Below, one piece after another: positions 11,530 to 20,626 of a stretch of 64,000 nucleotides of DNA. Both the position numbers and the translations under genes were made by a program. The notes beneath the pieces were generated by a model. It was not told where the DNA came from. It made no database searches and was given only the letters and a program-made list of their open reading frames with translations. Position 1 is the first letter of the stretch, and the number at the start of each line of letters is the position of its first letter. Source of the DNA: Tilletia caries (Eukaryota > Basidiomycota > Exobasidiomycetes > Tilletiales > Tilletiaceae); assembly GCA_032718865.1 (NCBI GenBank), contig JALUTQ010000003.1, forward strand, positions 1,146,001-1,210,000, in the 5' to 3' direction.

Positions 11530-13062
11530 TTAGAAACGGACTGTCGGCCGCTGTGCGGTCGGACGTCGTTTTCGTCCGAACCTACGTATTTGTCCAGCGC
11601 AGGGTCGACGTGTGCCGATTGCTGTCAAAACGCAGCCAAAAGGGTTGTCAGCAAGCATTGTTATATGCCCCCTCCCCCTTCTTCCGGAAATGCTCTCACC
11701 TGACTCTGCTGCTGCAACAACAACTGATGCTTCTGATTCTGGCCCTCGCGCGTCTGTCTCGCGATATTTGACGGACAACGGGTGGTTTGTGTTGATGTAA
11801 GCGGCCTGGATGGAGATCAGGCTCTGGACGTATCCGGAGCTCGGGTCGAGGCGCTCGCGGAGAAGCTTAGAGACGACTGCGATGAGCTGGGCGTGCAGAC
11901 GGGGGAACCTTTGGAGTTCCTGGGTGGAGAAAATGGGTGATTTTGTCAGCTTGAGAGGGGAGGGGGCTTCTATGTTCGAGGTGAGGTGAGGACTGACCAT
12001 GCTGGTGCAGTTGTGGCATATACTTATATCCTCATAAGCTCCTCATACACAAGCTCGACACAGCGCAAACTCGGGGGCTCCAACTTAATCTGAGGATCAA
12101 CAACTCAAACGCCGCCTCAGGAACGAACAAACTCGGCCTTAGCCCCGTCGAGTTCCGAATCGCCGTCCGAATACTTCCGCGGTCAAGTTCGAAGTCGGGT
12201 CAATACTTGTAAGCGCGTTTCCAGACGTTATTGAAGACATAATAAACGCGCGCCCCGCCACAGAGTTCCTTGGTGGAGATGTCGAAGGAGGTGCCGTCGA
12301 TGGAGGAGACGAGGTCGCGTGCGAATTGGGTCATGAGTTTGAGGACGAGGCTGCCGCGGTGGGCGTCGCCGAGGAAGGTGGTGTCACCGAGGGCGGCGAG
12401 CTTTTGTTGGGTTTGGCCCTTGAGGGTGTTGAGGCGGGCCTTCATGTCTGGCAGCTTTCTCGGATGTGGTTCATCAAAACCTGCGGGTGTAGAAAGATCA
12501 GTATCTTTCTAGAAATTCGCCACCTGTTGGGTAGAAAGGAGATGGCTCACCTGGTTGAGTGTATTTGCGAGATGCTTTGTGCCCATCGATGAGCGAGATT
12601 CCGATAAGCGAGATGATTGCGGAAGAATTCCTCCTCGGCCCTCCTTGCGACGTCCATGGGGAAATTGCCGTTGATGTCCTGCTGTGAGCGATTGACGACG
12701 CCGATGAAGCCGAGTTTGACAGGGTAGACGCGACCGGTGAGGATGTCGAGGGCGTGTGTGCCTGTGTCCATGAGGTCGAGCTTGGTGAGGACACCAATGG
12801 TGCGTCTGCCCTGTGGGTCGACCGAGCGGGCGAGCTTGAGGGAGTCTGAGTTGGCAAGGTCGTCATTGGCCGAGCTGACCGCGAGGATGGTGCAGTTGGG
12901 CTTGGAGATGTAGTCTGTGACGAGACTGCGGATCTGGCGCTCGATGTCCGATGGCTGATCGCCGACGGGGATCTTGGTGAGGCCGGGCAGATCGTCCAGG
13001 GTGAAATTGAGCACGTTGGGGCTGTAGACCTTGAGATGTATGGGCAGCTTGGAGACGCCCTT
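11530..13062 (-). pseudogene. DNM1: Dnm1-like dynamin GTPase, 3' part, decayed
   Basis: Fragments in the right order match a mitochondrial-fission-type dynamin: [38 protein letters not shown] and [14 protein letters not shown] in 13014-12600; RLNTLKGQ and STKELCGGARVYYVFN in 12445-12220; IRTAIRNSTGLRPSLFVPE near 12130; and RFPRLHAQLIAVVSKLLRER to AAYINTNHP in 11930-11780. A 70-nt intron (12481-12550) is still recognisable. The frame breaks repeatedly by single bases (near 12590, 12455, 12225, 12165 and 12095), with a stop at about 12200, and no GED domain follows. The G3 motif residue before DLPG is Asp instead of the usual Val. The break positions are not explained by introns. The gene continues across the retrotransposon at 19589. 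An intact paralogue elsewhere in the genome is likely but not visible here. Confidence 0.85.
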
Positions 13063-13197
13063 TGTAAGGATTAACGCGAATGAAGTCTGTGGTTCTATTC
13101 CAGAAGTAACAGGGGCATGGGTGCGTTTACATGTGCATGAGAAGCGTGGGAACTATGTGGAGGGTGACCGTCGCGTGGTCATGGAGAGCTTGTTACA
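13063..13197 (-). repeat. 3' LTR of the chromovirus
   Basis: 135-bp long terminal repeat, identical to 19454-19588. It contains the last codons and stop of the integrase/chromodomain frame (stop at 13179), so pol overlaps the LTR. Confidence 0.97.
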
Positions 13198-15974
13198 TTC
13201 GCCCCCCCCAACGAAGAGCCCAGCGTCCTCACGGCGTCGTCGTTGTCCTCCGCAGCTAGAGCATCGGCTCGCTCTTGTGCCTCCGGCAAAATGATCGTTG
13301 CGTGACGAGACAACCTGGTGAGATGAAGTTGCTCGCGTGCCAAACGTTCGAATTTCTTCGTGGCCCACGCGAGCACCGGAAGGCGACTGTCGCATTGCCA
13401 GGTTGGCTTTGGGCCGGCCCACTTGACTAGATAGTCGAACGTAATTCCCTCCAGCAGTTGCGTTGGCCGCCGACCCAGAAAATCCCTGACTCTCAGCTCA
13501 TCTCCTCCATCACCGCCTGCCACACCTGCTTGTGTCCGAGGGTGAAATTCTTCTGGGTCTCCGTGGAAGGGCTCGAGCGCGGATATGGGAAGCACTGGGT
13601 GAGCTCGGAACCATTCCGGAACGTCGAGTTCGTACGCAAGGCGACCGATGCGACACTTGACTTTGTACGGGCCGCCCTGGCGTGCCGCCAGTTTAGCCCG
13701 AGCGTTTTCCGTTGGATCCAGATCAAACTTGTAGTTTTTGAGGCTGATCATTACTGCATCTCCGACGGCGAACTCTTGGGGCTGGTGGCGCGAGTTGTAT
13801 GCCGACCGTTGACGTTCCCTCGCGATGTCCATGGCTGCTTGAGCGTCTGCATGGACGGCGAAGATGTCGTTCACCTTGGCAGAGGTGGTGTCTGTGGCTT
13901 CAACCAGATCGCGCAGCGGGAAGACCGACGGCTCGCGGTTGAACACCAGACGGTATGGCGAAAACGTTGTGCTGGTGGACCGTTGAGAGTTGTAGGCCAT
14001 GGCGAGGGAAGGCAATTTGCTGTCCCAGTCGTGCTGGTCGATTGCCACGTAATGGCGAAGCATGGTTTCCAACTGACCGTTGATGCGTTCGACCAAGCCG
14101 TCCGTCTGAGGATGAAACGCCGTGGACATAGCCATCTTGATGTCTAGACTAGCCAAAAGTCGTGACCAGAACGCGGAGGTGAAACGCGTGTCGCGATCGC
14201 TGATGATCGCTTTTGGGACACCGCTGACCGGATAGACGTGGTTGAGGAAGCGAGTGGCGACCTGCTCGGCGGTATCTGTGGTGCAGCCGGGGATAAAAAA
14301 GGCGTATCGCGAATACTTGCACACAACGTTGAGTATGGAATCATGGCCCAGTTCGGTTTTGGGTACACCGGTGATGAAGTCCATGCCCAGAGTGTGGAAC
14401 ACTTCGTTCTGTGTAACAATGGGCTGTAATTCTCCATAGGGCTTGTGCCGCGGCACCTTGTTGGCCTGACACTCGTAACATGTTCGAACGTGTGTGGCGA
14501 TATGCTGGGCGAGTCCATGGGCAAAGATATGGTCCTTCATCATGCCGTGGGTCCGTTCAGCTGAGGGGTGGGCTGCACGGATCGATCTGTGGTACTCATG
14601 AATCAATAAGTCAAGTCTCGCTTTGGGAACGCACAAGCGTACCGTCTCATCCGTCTGCACATAGAGCAGGCCATCCTTGATGAAAAAGATGGAGTTCTCT
14701 TCTGCGCGGTGGACGGCCAAGATGCGACGCGGTCGAAGCTCGCGACGGGGAGGAGCTGTTGGCCTCGCGGGCGGGTCTGCACCTTCGAGGTCGACGGCTG
14801 TCGAGGGTTTGTCATTGTCCGCTATGACCTCGACGCCTCGATCCTCTACCTCTCCGAGCTCTTCATCTTCGATGTCCGCCGGGAGAGCCGCGACTGCCGT
14901 CCCTCTAGTCTCGGACCGCCTCCAGATGCGCCGCCAGTGCGGATCTGCCGCATATGCCGCCGCCCACAAACCTAGCTCCTCTGCTCCAAACCTCAGCACT
15001 GAAATTGACCTTATGATCTTATCCGCTGCAGCCGCCATGTCGATTTCGGGAAGCCGTTGGTACTCGCGAGCGGTGAAGCTAAGCGTGGCCTCCTTGTCGG
15101 CGTGAGATTGGTCGGGAATGGGAGCTCGGGAGAGTGCATCAGCAACGACATTATCTCTTCCTCGATGGTATGAGATCTTGACCTTGTTCTCCAGCGGAGC
15201 CAACGCCATTTTGAACTTCTGGACGCGCGTTTCGTGCATCTCGCTGGGTTTGAGGTCCCACAGCCACTTGAGGGCGTTGTGATCCGTGCGGACCTCCAAG
15301 GACGACCCGTCGATGTAATGATGCAACTTTTTGACGCACCACCAGACCGCAGCAAGTTCCAGATGCGTTGGGGCATATCGCTTCTCGCCGTCTGTGGTCT
15401 GCCGAGAGATGTACAAAAGGGGGCGCTCCTCCTCGTTGGCATCGGTCTGGAGAAGGACGCCGCCGAGACCTTGCTTCGAAGCATCGACAGCCAAGACAAA
15501 CGGTCGACGGAAGTCTGGACGGGCGAGGACAGGAGCGGTGGTAATGGCGGTCTTGAGATCCTCGAAAGCCGCTCGCTCCGCCGCGTGCCACACGAACGTT
15601 GGGCCGACAAAGGACTTGTTAATGGGCTGTGCCCTCGCCGCAAAGTCCTTGATGAAACGACGATACCAGGCTGACATCGCGAAGAAACGTCGAGCCTCGG
15701 CCGCGTTCGTGGGTTCTGGGAAGTCCAGCACGGCTCGCGTCTTGTCCTCGTCGGTCATCAAGCCGAGAGAGTGTACCTTGTATCCCAGAAGCGCAACCGA
15801 CTCGAACGCGAAGCGACATTTAGAAGGCGAGATGGTGAGTCCTGCGCGTTCCAGAGCGGCCAACACTGTATCGAGATGGATCAGGTGTTCCTCAAAGGTG
15901 TTCGAGTACACCACTACGTCGTCCAAATATGCCAAAGCAAACTGCCACCGAGCTGCACCCAGAATCCTGTCCAT
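13179..15974 (-). CDS. Chromovirus pol, 3' part: RT C-terminus, RNase H, integrase, chromodomain
   Basis: An open frame of 931 codons, read from an internal Met that is an artefact of the frame break upstream. It has the RT catalytic YLDD box (AYLDDVVVYS), an RNase H domain starting FVLAVDASKQGLGGVLL, and an HHCC zinc-binding integrase N-terminus (HPSAERTHG.. to CYECQ). The integrase core has aspartates in GMDFITG and ISDRDTRF and glutamate in DGLVERINGQ. A C-terminal chromodomain reads YLVKWAGPKPTW. Chromodomains of such integrases direct insertion to heterochromatin marks. The frame enters 3' LTR sequence before stopping. Confidence 0.93.
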   Translation of the reverse strand: MDRILGAARWQFALAYLDDVVVYSNTFEEHLIHLDTVLAALERAGLTISPSKCRFAFESVALLGYKVHSLGLMTDEDKTRAVLDFPEPTNAAEARRFFAMSAWYRRFIKDFAARAQPINKSFVGPTFVWHAAERAAFEDLKTAITTAPVLARPDFRRPFVLAVDASKQGLGGVLLQTDANEEERPLLYISRQTTDGEKRYAPTHLELAAVWWCVKKLHHYIDGSSLEVRTDHNALKWLWDLKPSEMHETRVQKFKMALAPLENKVKISYHRGRDNVVADALSRAPIPDQSHADKEATLSFTAREYQRLPEIDMAAAADKIIRSISVLRFGAEELGLWAAAYAADPHWRRIWRRSETRGTAVAALPADIEDEELGEVEDRGVEVIADNDKPSTAVDLEGADPPARPTAPPRRELRPRRILAVHRAEENSIFFIKDGLLYVQTDETVRLCVPKARLDLLIHEYHRSIRAAHPSAERTHGMMKDHIFAHGLAQHIATHVRTCYECQANKVPRHKPYGELQPIVTQNEVFHTLGMDFITGVPKTELGHDSILNVVCKYSRYAFFIPGCTTDTAEQVATRFLNHVYPVSGVPKAIISDRDTRFTSAFWSRLLASLDIKMAMSTAFHPQTDGLVERINGQLETMLRHYVAIDQHDWDSKLPSLAMAYNSQRSTSTTFSPYRLVFNREPSVFPLRDLVEATDTTSAKVNDIFAVHADAQAAMDIARERQRSAYNSRHQPQEFAVGDAVMISLKNYKFDLDPTENARAKLAARQGGPYKVKCRIGRLAYELDVPEWFRAHPVLPISALEPFHGDPEEFHPRTQAGVAGGDGGDELRVRDFLGRRPTQLLEGITFDYLVKWAGPKPTWQCDSRLPVLAWATKKFERLAREQLHLTRLSRHATIILPEAQERADALAAEDNDDAVRTLGSSLGGANVTSSP
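13198..13212 (-). other. Polypurine tract next to 3' LTR
   Basis: On the element strand a G-rich purine run ending in GGGGGGGCGAA directly abuts the 3' LTR, the expected place for plus-strand DNA priming. Confidence 0.7.
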
Positions 15975-18900
15975 TGCTCGCTGGAACCAACTCGGGGCTT
16001 GCTTGAGTCCAAAAAGGCATGCGGCGGTATCGACGTAGACCTCTGAAAGTGATGAAGCCCGTCAGATCTCTCGAGTCCTTACTGAGCAGGAACTGGTAAT
16101 ACCCCTTGTTGGCGTCGACGACTGTGAACACTTTCGATTGGCCCAGCTGATCAAATATCGCGTCAACCGTTGGCATGGCATAGTAATCGTCAACAGTAAC
16201 TTTGTTGAGCGGTCGATAGTCGTTGCAGAATCTGATCTTGTCCCTCTGTTGCACCAACACCACGCCCGAAGCATAGGAACCTTGAGATGGCTCTGATATG
16301 CCAAGGTCGTCGTGCTCCCTCAAGGTGTCGTCGATGACATCCTTCTGCGCGGGGGATGTACGGCGCGGTGGTTCCGTGTGTGTCCAATGATCTTGTCCCT
16401 CGCGCAGACGCAGCGAAACCTCTCCATATTCGTATAGGCCGAGAGGACGAAGCGGTGTTGGCCAGACAGCGTGGGATTCCAGCACCTTCATCAAACGGGA
16501 ACGTTGATCGACTGTCAGCCCTGCGGAGCAGAGAACGGTCTGCTGGCGATTCTCAGGCGTGGATATGTCGATCTCGGGCAGTACTTCGTTCCCGTCGTCC
16601 TCCGTGCGAGTGAACGTGACACGTCGCGACGTTTTGAGTTCCGAGGGAGGGGAGGCTGCAGTTAACCGACGCCAGCTCTTGAGCGAGCGAGAGAGGTCCC
16701 GCTTTTGATGACCGAGTCTTCCTTTCGGTCGGTTGTTGACCTCATCTTCGAGCTCACTGAGGTCGCACAGCTGCTGAAGAAGAGGCTCGACCTCACCCAA
16801 TACGTCGCCTTCCTCCAAATCCACAGCTGCTTCCGACGTGTTGGTGACCTCGACGCCCCGGGTGTCGACACCGACGAGGCAGCATGGCACCTTCACGAAG
16901 CCTGTTGGAGACTCCTCATGGGAGAACCACCATGGGCGGACCACTAGGTCGCTCGCCACGGGGTCGATCTCCACGACGCGAACCGTATGTGGTTCGATCC
17001 GCACCTTCTTCGCGCAGACGAGGCGGCTGGGCGATCCGACGTGGCGGGCTACGGAGGAGGTCTGGAGGAGACGAACCTCTGCGTCGGGCCGGCTCTCGAA
17101 TACGAGCAGCTCCCGTTTGGACAGGGCATCGATCCCGTCGGCCTTCATGTTGTCCACGCCGAGGATCCAACCGCCTGTACACTCTTCGACCACGTGAAAC
17201 TCGAAGTGATGTATCACGGCTGGGGCACCGTTGGCTGTGGGAAACGAGACGGGGAGGAGAGTAACACCGGACGGCCTTTGAAAGTCATCTCCTCTGTAGC
17301 CTCGTATTTTCAAAGGCTCCGGTGGTAAGATCTTAGCGTCTGGTGCAATGGTCCTTAGGGCCCTCGGCGTGATCATACTCAGAGGGGATCCACCATCAAC
17401 GTGTAGCTCGAGACGTTCGTTTTCGTTCCCCAGATACACCGCTGCTTTGTGGGCAACAACGTCTCGATGTCGGTGCCCCTTGAGATCCACGTCGCGCTCT
17501 GTGGGAGGAGAAATGCCGAAACTGGGCGGCGAGCGCTCGTCGGCGAGTACAGACACGCTGCGGGCGTATCGTACTCGGGCGACGTTGTCCTCTGGATCGG
17601 TTTCCGACGCCGAATCTGCATCGGTGTGCCGTTGTCGAGCATGAAGTACGGCTACCTGTCGGACCACCATAGAGAAGTGTTCGTCCTCCTCGTCGTTGTC
17701 GTCTTCCAGGCGGGCGAGGATGCGCTTGATGACACGAACCGTTGAAGCGCGACTGGGACAGTTGCTCTTAGCGTGCCCGGCCGTGTGACAAGCAAAGCAC
17801 CGTCCTTGCTCCCGATCCAGCCTACGGGTCTCCTCATCGACCGGGCTCATAGAAGGAGCACGCGGTCGTGCCGACTGAGTGTTGTCGAACTCTCTCGGCG
17901 CTGCCGCGTGAGTTCTCGCAGGCCGAGCTCGAGGGGGGTTGATGGAGGGAACCGGGGAGGAAGCTGGACGCTGGAGGAGTGCAATTGCTGTCCTTGTTCC
18001 GCGCTCCTTGCCGAGGAGTCTGGTGCGGTAGTCCGTCCAGTCCTGAGCTGCTTCCCGCGACGAGTCCAAAAGAATGGCCCAATCCGGAGGGAGACCTTGA
18101 TGAGCGGTCTGGATGGCGTCGGAGACCGTCTGTGTGGTCATGATCGAGTCGAGAGAGAAAGGTTCGAGGCTGAGGCTCCCACGGTTCACAGCTCGAGAGA
18201 CGTGCAGCTCGGAGATGAGCTTGAGCTTGTCCGCAAGGTACACGTCGAGTCGCTCGCTCTCCGGCTTGAAGCGGCGATCATCGAGCTCTTCCCAGACCTG
18301 CGACTCGTTCCGAACGTAAGCCGAGAAAGCTCGAACTCGGAGCTCCTCGAGAGTCCTCGGGCGCGGCTTGAGCGTGTTGAACCAGTGTCTTGACGAGCCC
18401 TCGAAGCATCCGGGCAGGCCGGCGAACATCTCTGCTTCCGTGTACCGGGAGCACTCCATGTAGGTGACGAGTCCGGACCACCAGCTGTAGATGTCGTCGC
18501 CTTGCTCCGGGTTGAAGGTGCCGATGTCTTTGGACTTGGCGCGGAAGAAGCTGCGCGAGCTGTGACGCGGCTCTGCTTCTTCCTCCTCGTCCTCCATGCG
18601 AATCGCTGCGCCTACGGCAGGAGCTCGATCTGCTGGCGGGGCCGGCTCAGCGAAACGGAGATGCGGCGGGATCGGACCACGCGGGGTGTCTTCTGCGCCA
18701 AAGACCATGTGCGAAGCGGCAGAGACGCGAGGTGCTCGACGATGGTCGCCAGCAGTGGGAGTACTGGGTGTCCTGGATGGCACTGTCGGGGCTTGCTGCA
18801 GCTGGCCAAGCAGCGTCATGATCCGATCCATCTTGTCGTCGTGCCGCCGTTCGATGTCGGCTGCGAGCTGCTGGTGTCGACGGTCGGCATCTTGTAGGGC

Positions 18901-19284
18901 CTTGCGCAAGTCGGTCGATGCGCGTGCTTCAGAGATGCGCAGCATGCTCTGGACTTGGCCCACACTCAGAGAGGAGTCTTCGGACCCCGACTGCTGAGGT
19001 TCGTCCTCTTCATCCTCGGCGGTCGGACGGAGAGACGATCGTGGTGGAGGCTGGTCGACAGCAATGGATGTGTCGACAAGCTCCTCAGAGATGGTCCTCT
19101 GGTGCCCCCGCTGATCGGGCGGGGATGATGAGGTCTCGGTGGCTGGAATGGGCGCGCGAGGGACAGCCAGACTCGAGGGCGGGACGCCTTCAGATGGGAG
19201 CCTTGCTGTAGCGCTGACGCTGCGCGTTCCGGTGCGACCGGGCCTGGGGTTGGGGTTCGCGGTCCCCTTGGATGGCTGTGACAT
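15892..19284 (-). CDS. Chromovirus gag-protease-RT N-terminal polyprotein, frameshifted in RT
   Basis: The 1,130-codon frame starts near the 5' LTR. Its gag part has a Pro/Ser-rich N-terminus, a coiled region, a capsid-like block (TFNPEQGDDIYSWWSGLVTY) and one CCHC knuckle (CFACHTAGHAKSNC). The protease region has VDGGSPLSMI, where the usual Asp-Ser/Thr-Gly triad reads Asp-Gly-Gly. RT follows with RFCNDYRPLNK and VDANKGYYQF. At the conserved MPF box (16012-16020) a run of five T on the coding strand (A at 16011-16015) puts the rest of RT in the neighbouring frame, so residues encoded by 15892-16010 are out of frame. Gag and pol are in one frame upstream, so this is not a gag-pol recoding site. 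It is either a disabling mutation or a homopolymer error. Confidence 0.92.
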   Translation of the reverse strand: MSQPSKGTANPNPRPGRTGTRSVSATARLPSEGVPPSSLAVPRAPIPATETSSSPPDQRGHQRTISEELVDTSIAVDQPPPRSSLRPTAEDEEDEPQQSGSEDSSLSVGQVQSMLRISEARASTDLRKALQDADRRHQQLAADIERRHDDKMDRIMTLLGQLQQAPTVPSRTPSTPTAGDHRRAPRVSAASHMVFGAEDTPRGPIPPHLRFAEPAPPADRAPAVGAAIRMEDEEEEAEPRHSSRSFFRAKSKDIGTFNPEQGDDIYSWWSGLVTYMECSRYTEAEMFAGLPGCFEGSSRHWFNTLKPRPRTLEELRVRAFSAYVRNESQVWEELDDRRFKPESERLDVYLADKLKLISELHVSRAVNRGSLSLEPFSLDSIMTTQTVSDAIQTAHQGLPPDWAILLDSSREAAQDWTDYRTRLLGKERGTRTAIALLQRPASSPVPSINPPRARPARTHAAAPREFDNTQSARPRAPSMSPVDEETRRLDREQGRCFACHTAGHAKSNCPSRASTVRVIKRILARLEDDNDEEDEHFSMVVRQVAVLHARQRHTDADSASETDPEDNVARVRYARSVSVLADERSPPSFGISPPTERDVDLKGHRHRDVVAHKAAVYLGNENERLELHVDGGSPLSMITPRALRTIAPDAKILPPEPLKIRGYRGDDFQRPSGVTLLPVSFPTANGAPAVIHHFEFHVVEECTGGWILGVDNMKADGIDALSKRELLVFESRPDAEVRLLQTSSVARHVGSPSRLVCAKKVRIEPHTVRVVEIDPVASDLVVRPWWFSHEESPTGFVKVPCCLVGVDTRGVEVTNTSEAAVDLEEGDVLGEVEPLLQQLCDLSELEDEVNNRPKGRLGHQKRDLSRSLKSWRRLTAASPPSELKTSRRVTFTRTEDDGNEVLPEIDISTPENRQQTVLCSAGLTVDQRSRLMKVLESHAVWPTPLRPLGLYEYGEVSLRLREGQDHWTHTEPPRRTSPAQKDVIDDTLREHDDLGISEPSQGSYASGVVLVQQRDKIRFCNDYRPLNKVTVDDYYAMPTVDAIFDQLGQSKVFTVVDANKGYYQFLLSKDSRDLTGFITFRGLRRYRRMPFWTQASPELVPASNGQDSGCSSVAVCFGIFGRRSGVLEHL

Positions 19285-19432
19285 ATCTATTGCGAGTAGA
19301 AAGCAAGCGGTGTGATCAGCACTGCTTTGACAAGGCCAGATAGCCTGAGGAATGGCCTTCCCTCAGGAGCCTATCAAGGCTGAAGCCAACTCACTGTCAG
19401 AGGTTGGGTTCCAGGTATACCGTGGAGGGGAT

Positions 19433-19452
19433 CTTGAGAGCGGAGCTACCAA
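19433..19452 (-). other. Putative primer-binding site of the chromovirus
   Basis: On the element strand two bases after the 5' LTR comes TGGTAGCTCCGCTCTC. A TGG immediately inside the LTR is the normal start of a tRNA-complementary primer site. I cannot say which tRNA matches. Confidence 0.5.
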
Positions 19453-19453
19453 T

Positions 19454-19588
19454 TGTAAGGATTAACGCGAATGAAGTCTGTGGTTCTATTCCAGAAGTAA
19501 CAGGGGCATGGGTGCGTTTACATGTGCATGAGAAGCGTGGGAACTATGTGGAGGGTGACCGTCGCGTGGTCATGGAGAGCTTGTTACA
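19454..19588 (-). repeat. 5' LTR of the chromovirus
   Basis: 135-bp LTR identical to the copy at 13063-13197 and followed on its outer side by the CCCTT duplication. Confidence 0.97.
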
Positions 19589-19755
19589 CCCTTGTTCTGT
19601 CCAGCCACGCGGTAGATCTCGTTCTCGATCTCGCGCCTGATCGCATTGAAGTCGGCAAAGCGCTTGTCGAAGTGGAGGAACTGGCGTAGCCGGTTGCAGT
19701 ACCAGAGGCAGTGTTCAGAGTATGTACGAGCTGGAGGACATTGGGTAGATACGCA
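19589..19755 (-). pseudogene. DNM1: Dnm1-like dynamin GTPase, 5' remnant
   Basis: The minus strand encodes NVLQLVHTLNTASG, then FLHFDKRFADFNAIRREIE and NEIYRVAGQNKG, the stretch of a Dnm1-type GTPase domain just before G3. It joins the 3' remnant at 13062 once the retrotransposon and one CCCTT copy are removed. Upstream (to 19969 and beyond) I find no P-loop GSQSSGKSS or other start of a dynamin, so the gene is also truncated at its 5' end, next to island C. Confidence 0.8.
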
Positions 19756-19969
19756 GGTCATGCGAGATCAGAGAGGAAAGGCGGTAGATTTGAGCAAGAA
19801 GAGAGCACGCGAGACTGGAGAGGACGATGCCAGGAGCAGAGAGAAGAGGCGGAGTGAGAGCACGAAAGGCTGCATGCTGTATCCGAGAGTGTCGAAGAGA
19901 AGCCAGAAAGAGATCTATCAGTTGCCACGAGAAGACGAACTCCCAAGTCCCAGCAGTCAAAAGATCTTA

Positions 19970-20626
19970 TAAGAGCGTGTCCTGCTGCACAGTTGCTGTG
20001 CTTTGAAATTTCACAGCAAAACAGCGCAGGGACAAAATTTTGTCCCCCCGCTTTGAAATTTGAAAGCTTTGCTTTTAATTTCCCAAAGCAAGTCCAGCAG
20101 GACAAGCAGCGTGCTCTGCGAGCGTGCTTTGCTCCAGGCTTCGGCCCGATCTTACCGTGAAGCAAAAACCACGTGGGAGAAAAAAATTCAGGCGCCGTAG
20201 TCACCCTCAATAGGGAGTCTTCCATTGCACACATAGCACTTCGAATGTGTCACCTTTCCTCACCGTTTTCCTCGCTGACCATACAGACGCGGAAGCTTGC
20301 CTTTCCAAGGCTGATATCGAGACGAAAGAGAAGGAAAAATATGCGACGGTGAGCTGTGGTATGGCTGGATTCCATGGTGATCGCCATGTGGTTGGCTCGC
20401 GTGGAGAATTTCAAAGCAAAGCAAAAAGTCAGAGCGACCTCCGGAGGTCGATTTGGATTTCGTGCTTTGGAAGGCCGATTTGCTCCGGAATTCCAAAGCA
20501 AAGCGCGATTTTGGCGTGCAGCAGGACAGGATTTTCCGGGCGTGCTTTGCTTCATAAATTTCAAAGCGTGCTCCGAAATTTCATATGGGGAAAATCCAAA
20601 GCAAGTGGCTGCAGAACACGCTCTTA
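19970..20626. mobile_element. Motif-saturated island C (GCTTTG), inverted ends, no duplication seen
   Basis: Ends are inverted: TAAGAGCGTGTCCTGCTGC at 19970, and the reverse complement of a close variant ends at 20626. GCTTTG/CAAAGC, often within GCTTTGAAATTTCAAAGC-like palindromes, is dense at 20008-20135 and 20400-20600, with a motif-poor spacer between. The 8-bp flanks (AGATCTTA and TTCATGCA) do not match, so the insertion may be rearranged. It lies where the dynamin gene loses its 5' half. Confidence 0.6.

Larger units (their letters stand above)
13063..19588 (-). mobile_element. Ty3/gypsy chromovirus (LTR retrotransposon), young insertion
   Basis: A 6,526-bp element is bounded by two 135-bp LTRs that are identical base for base as read, each TG..CA with TGTAA/TTACA ends. 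The 5-bp duplication CCCTT flanks it exactly (13058-13062 and 19589-19593). Domain order on the minus strand is gag with a CCHC knuckle, protease, reverse transcriptase, RNase H, integrase and chromodomain, which defines a chromovirus. It splits the dynamin remnant between the VAGQNKG and VSKLPIHLK codons. Identical LTRs mean the insertion is recent, so most decay of the dynamin gene probably predates it. Confidence 0.97.

Noticed and set aside
16005..16025. Programmed ribosomal frameshift in the retrotransposon
   Set aside because: Recoding sites lie between gag and pol, whereas here the break is inside a conserved RT box after gag and pol are already fused in frame.
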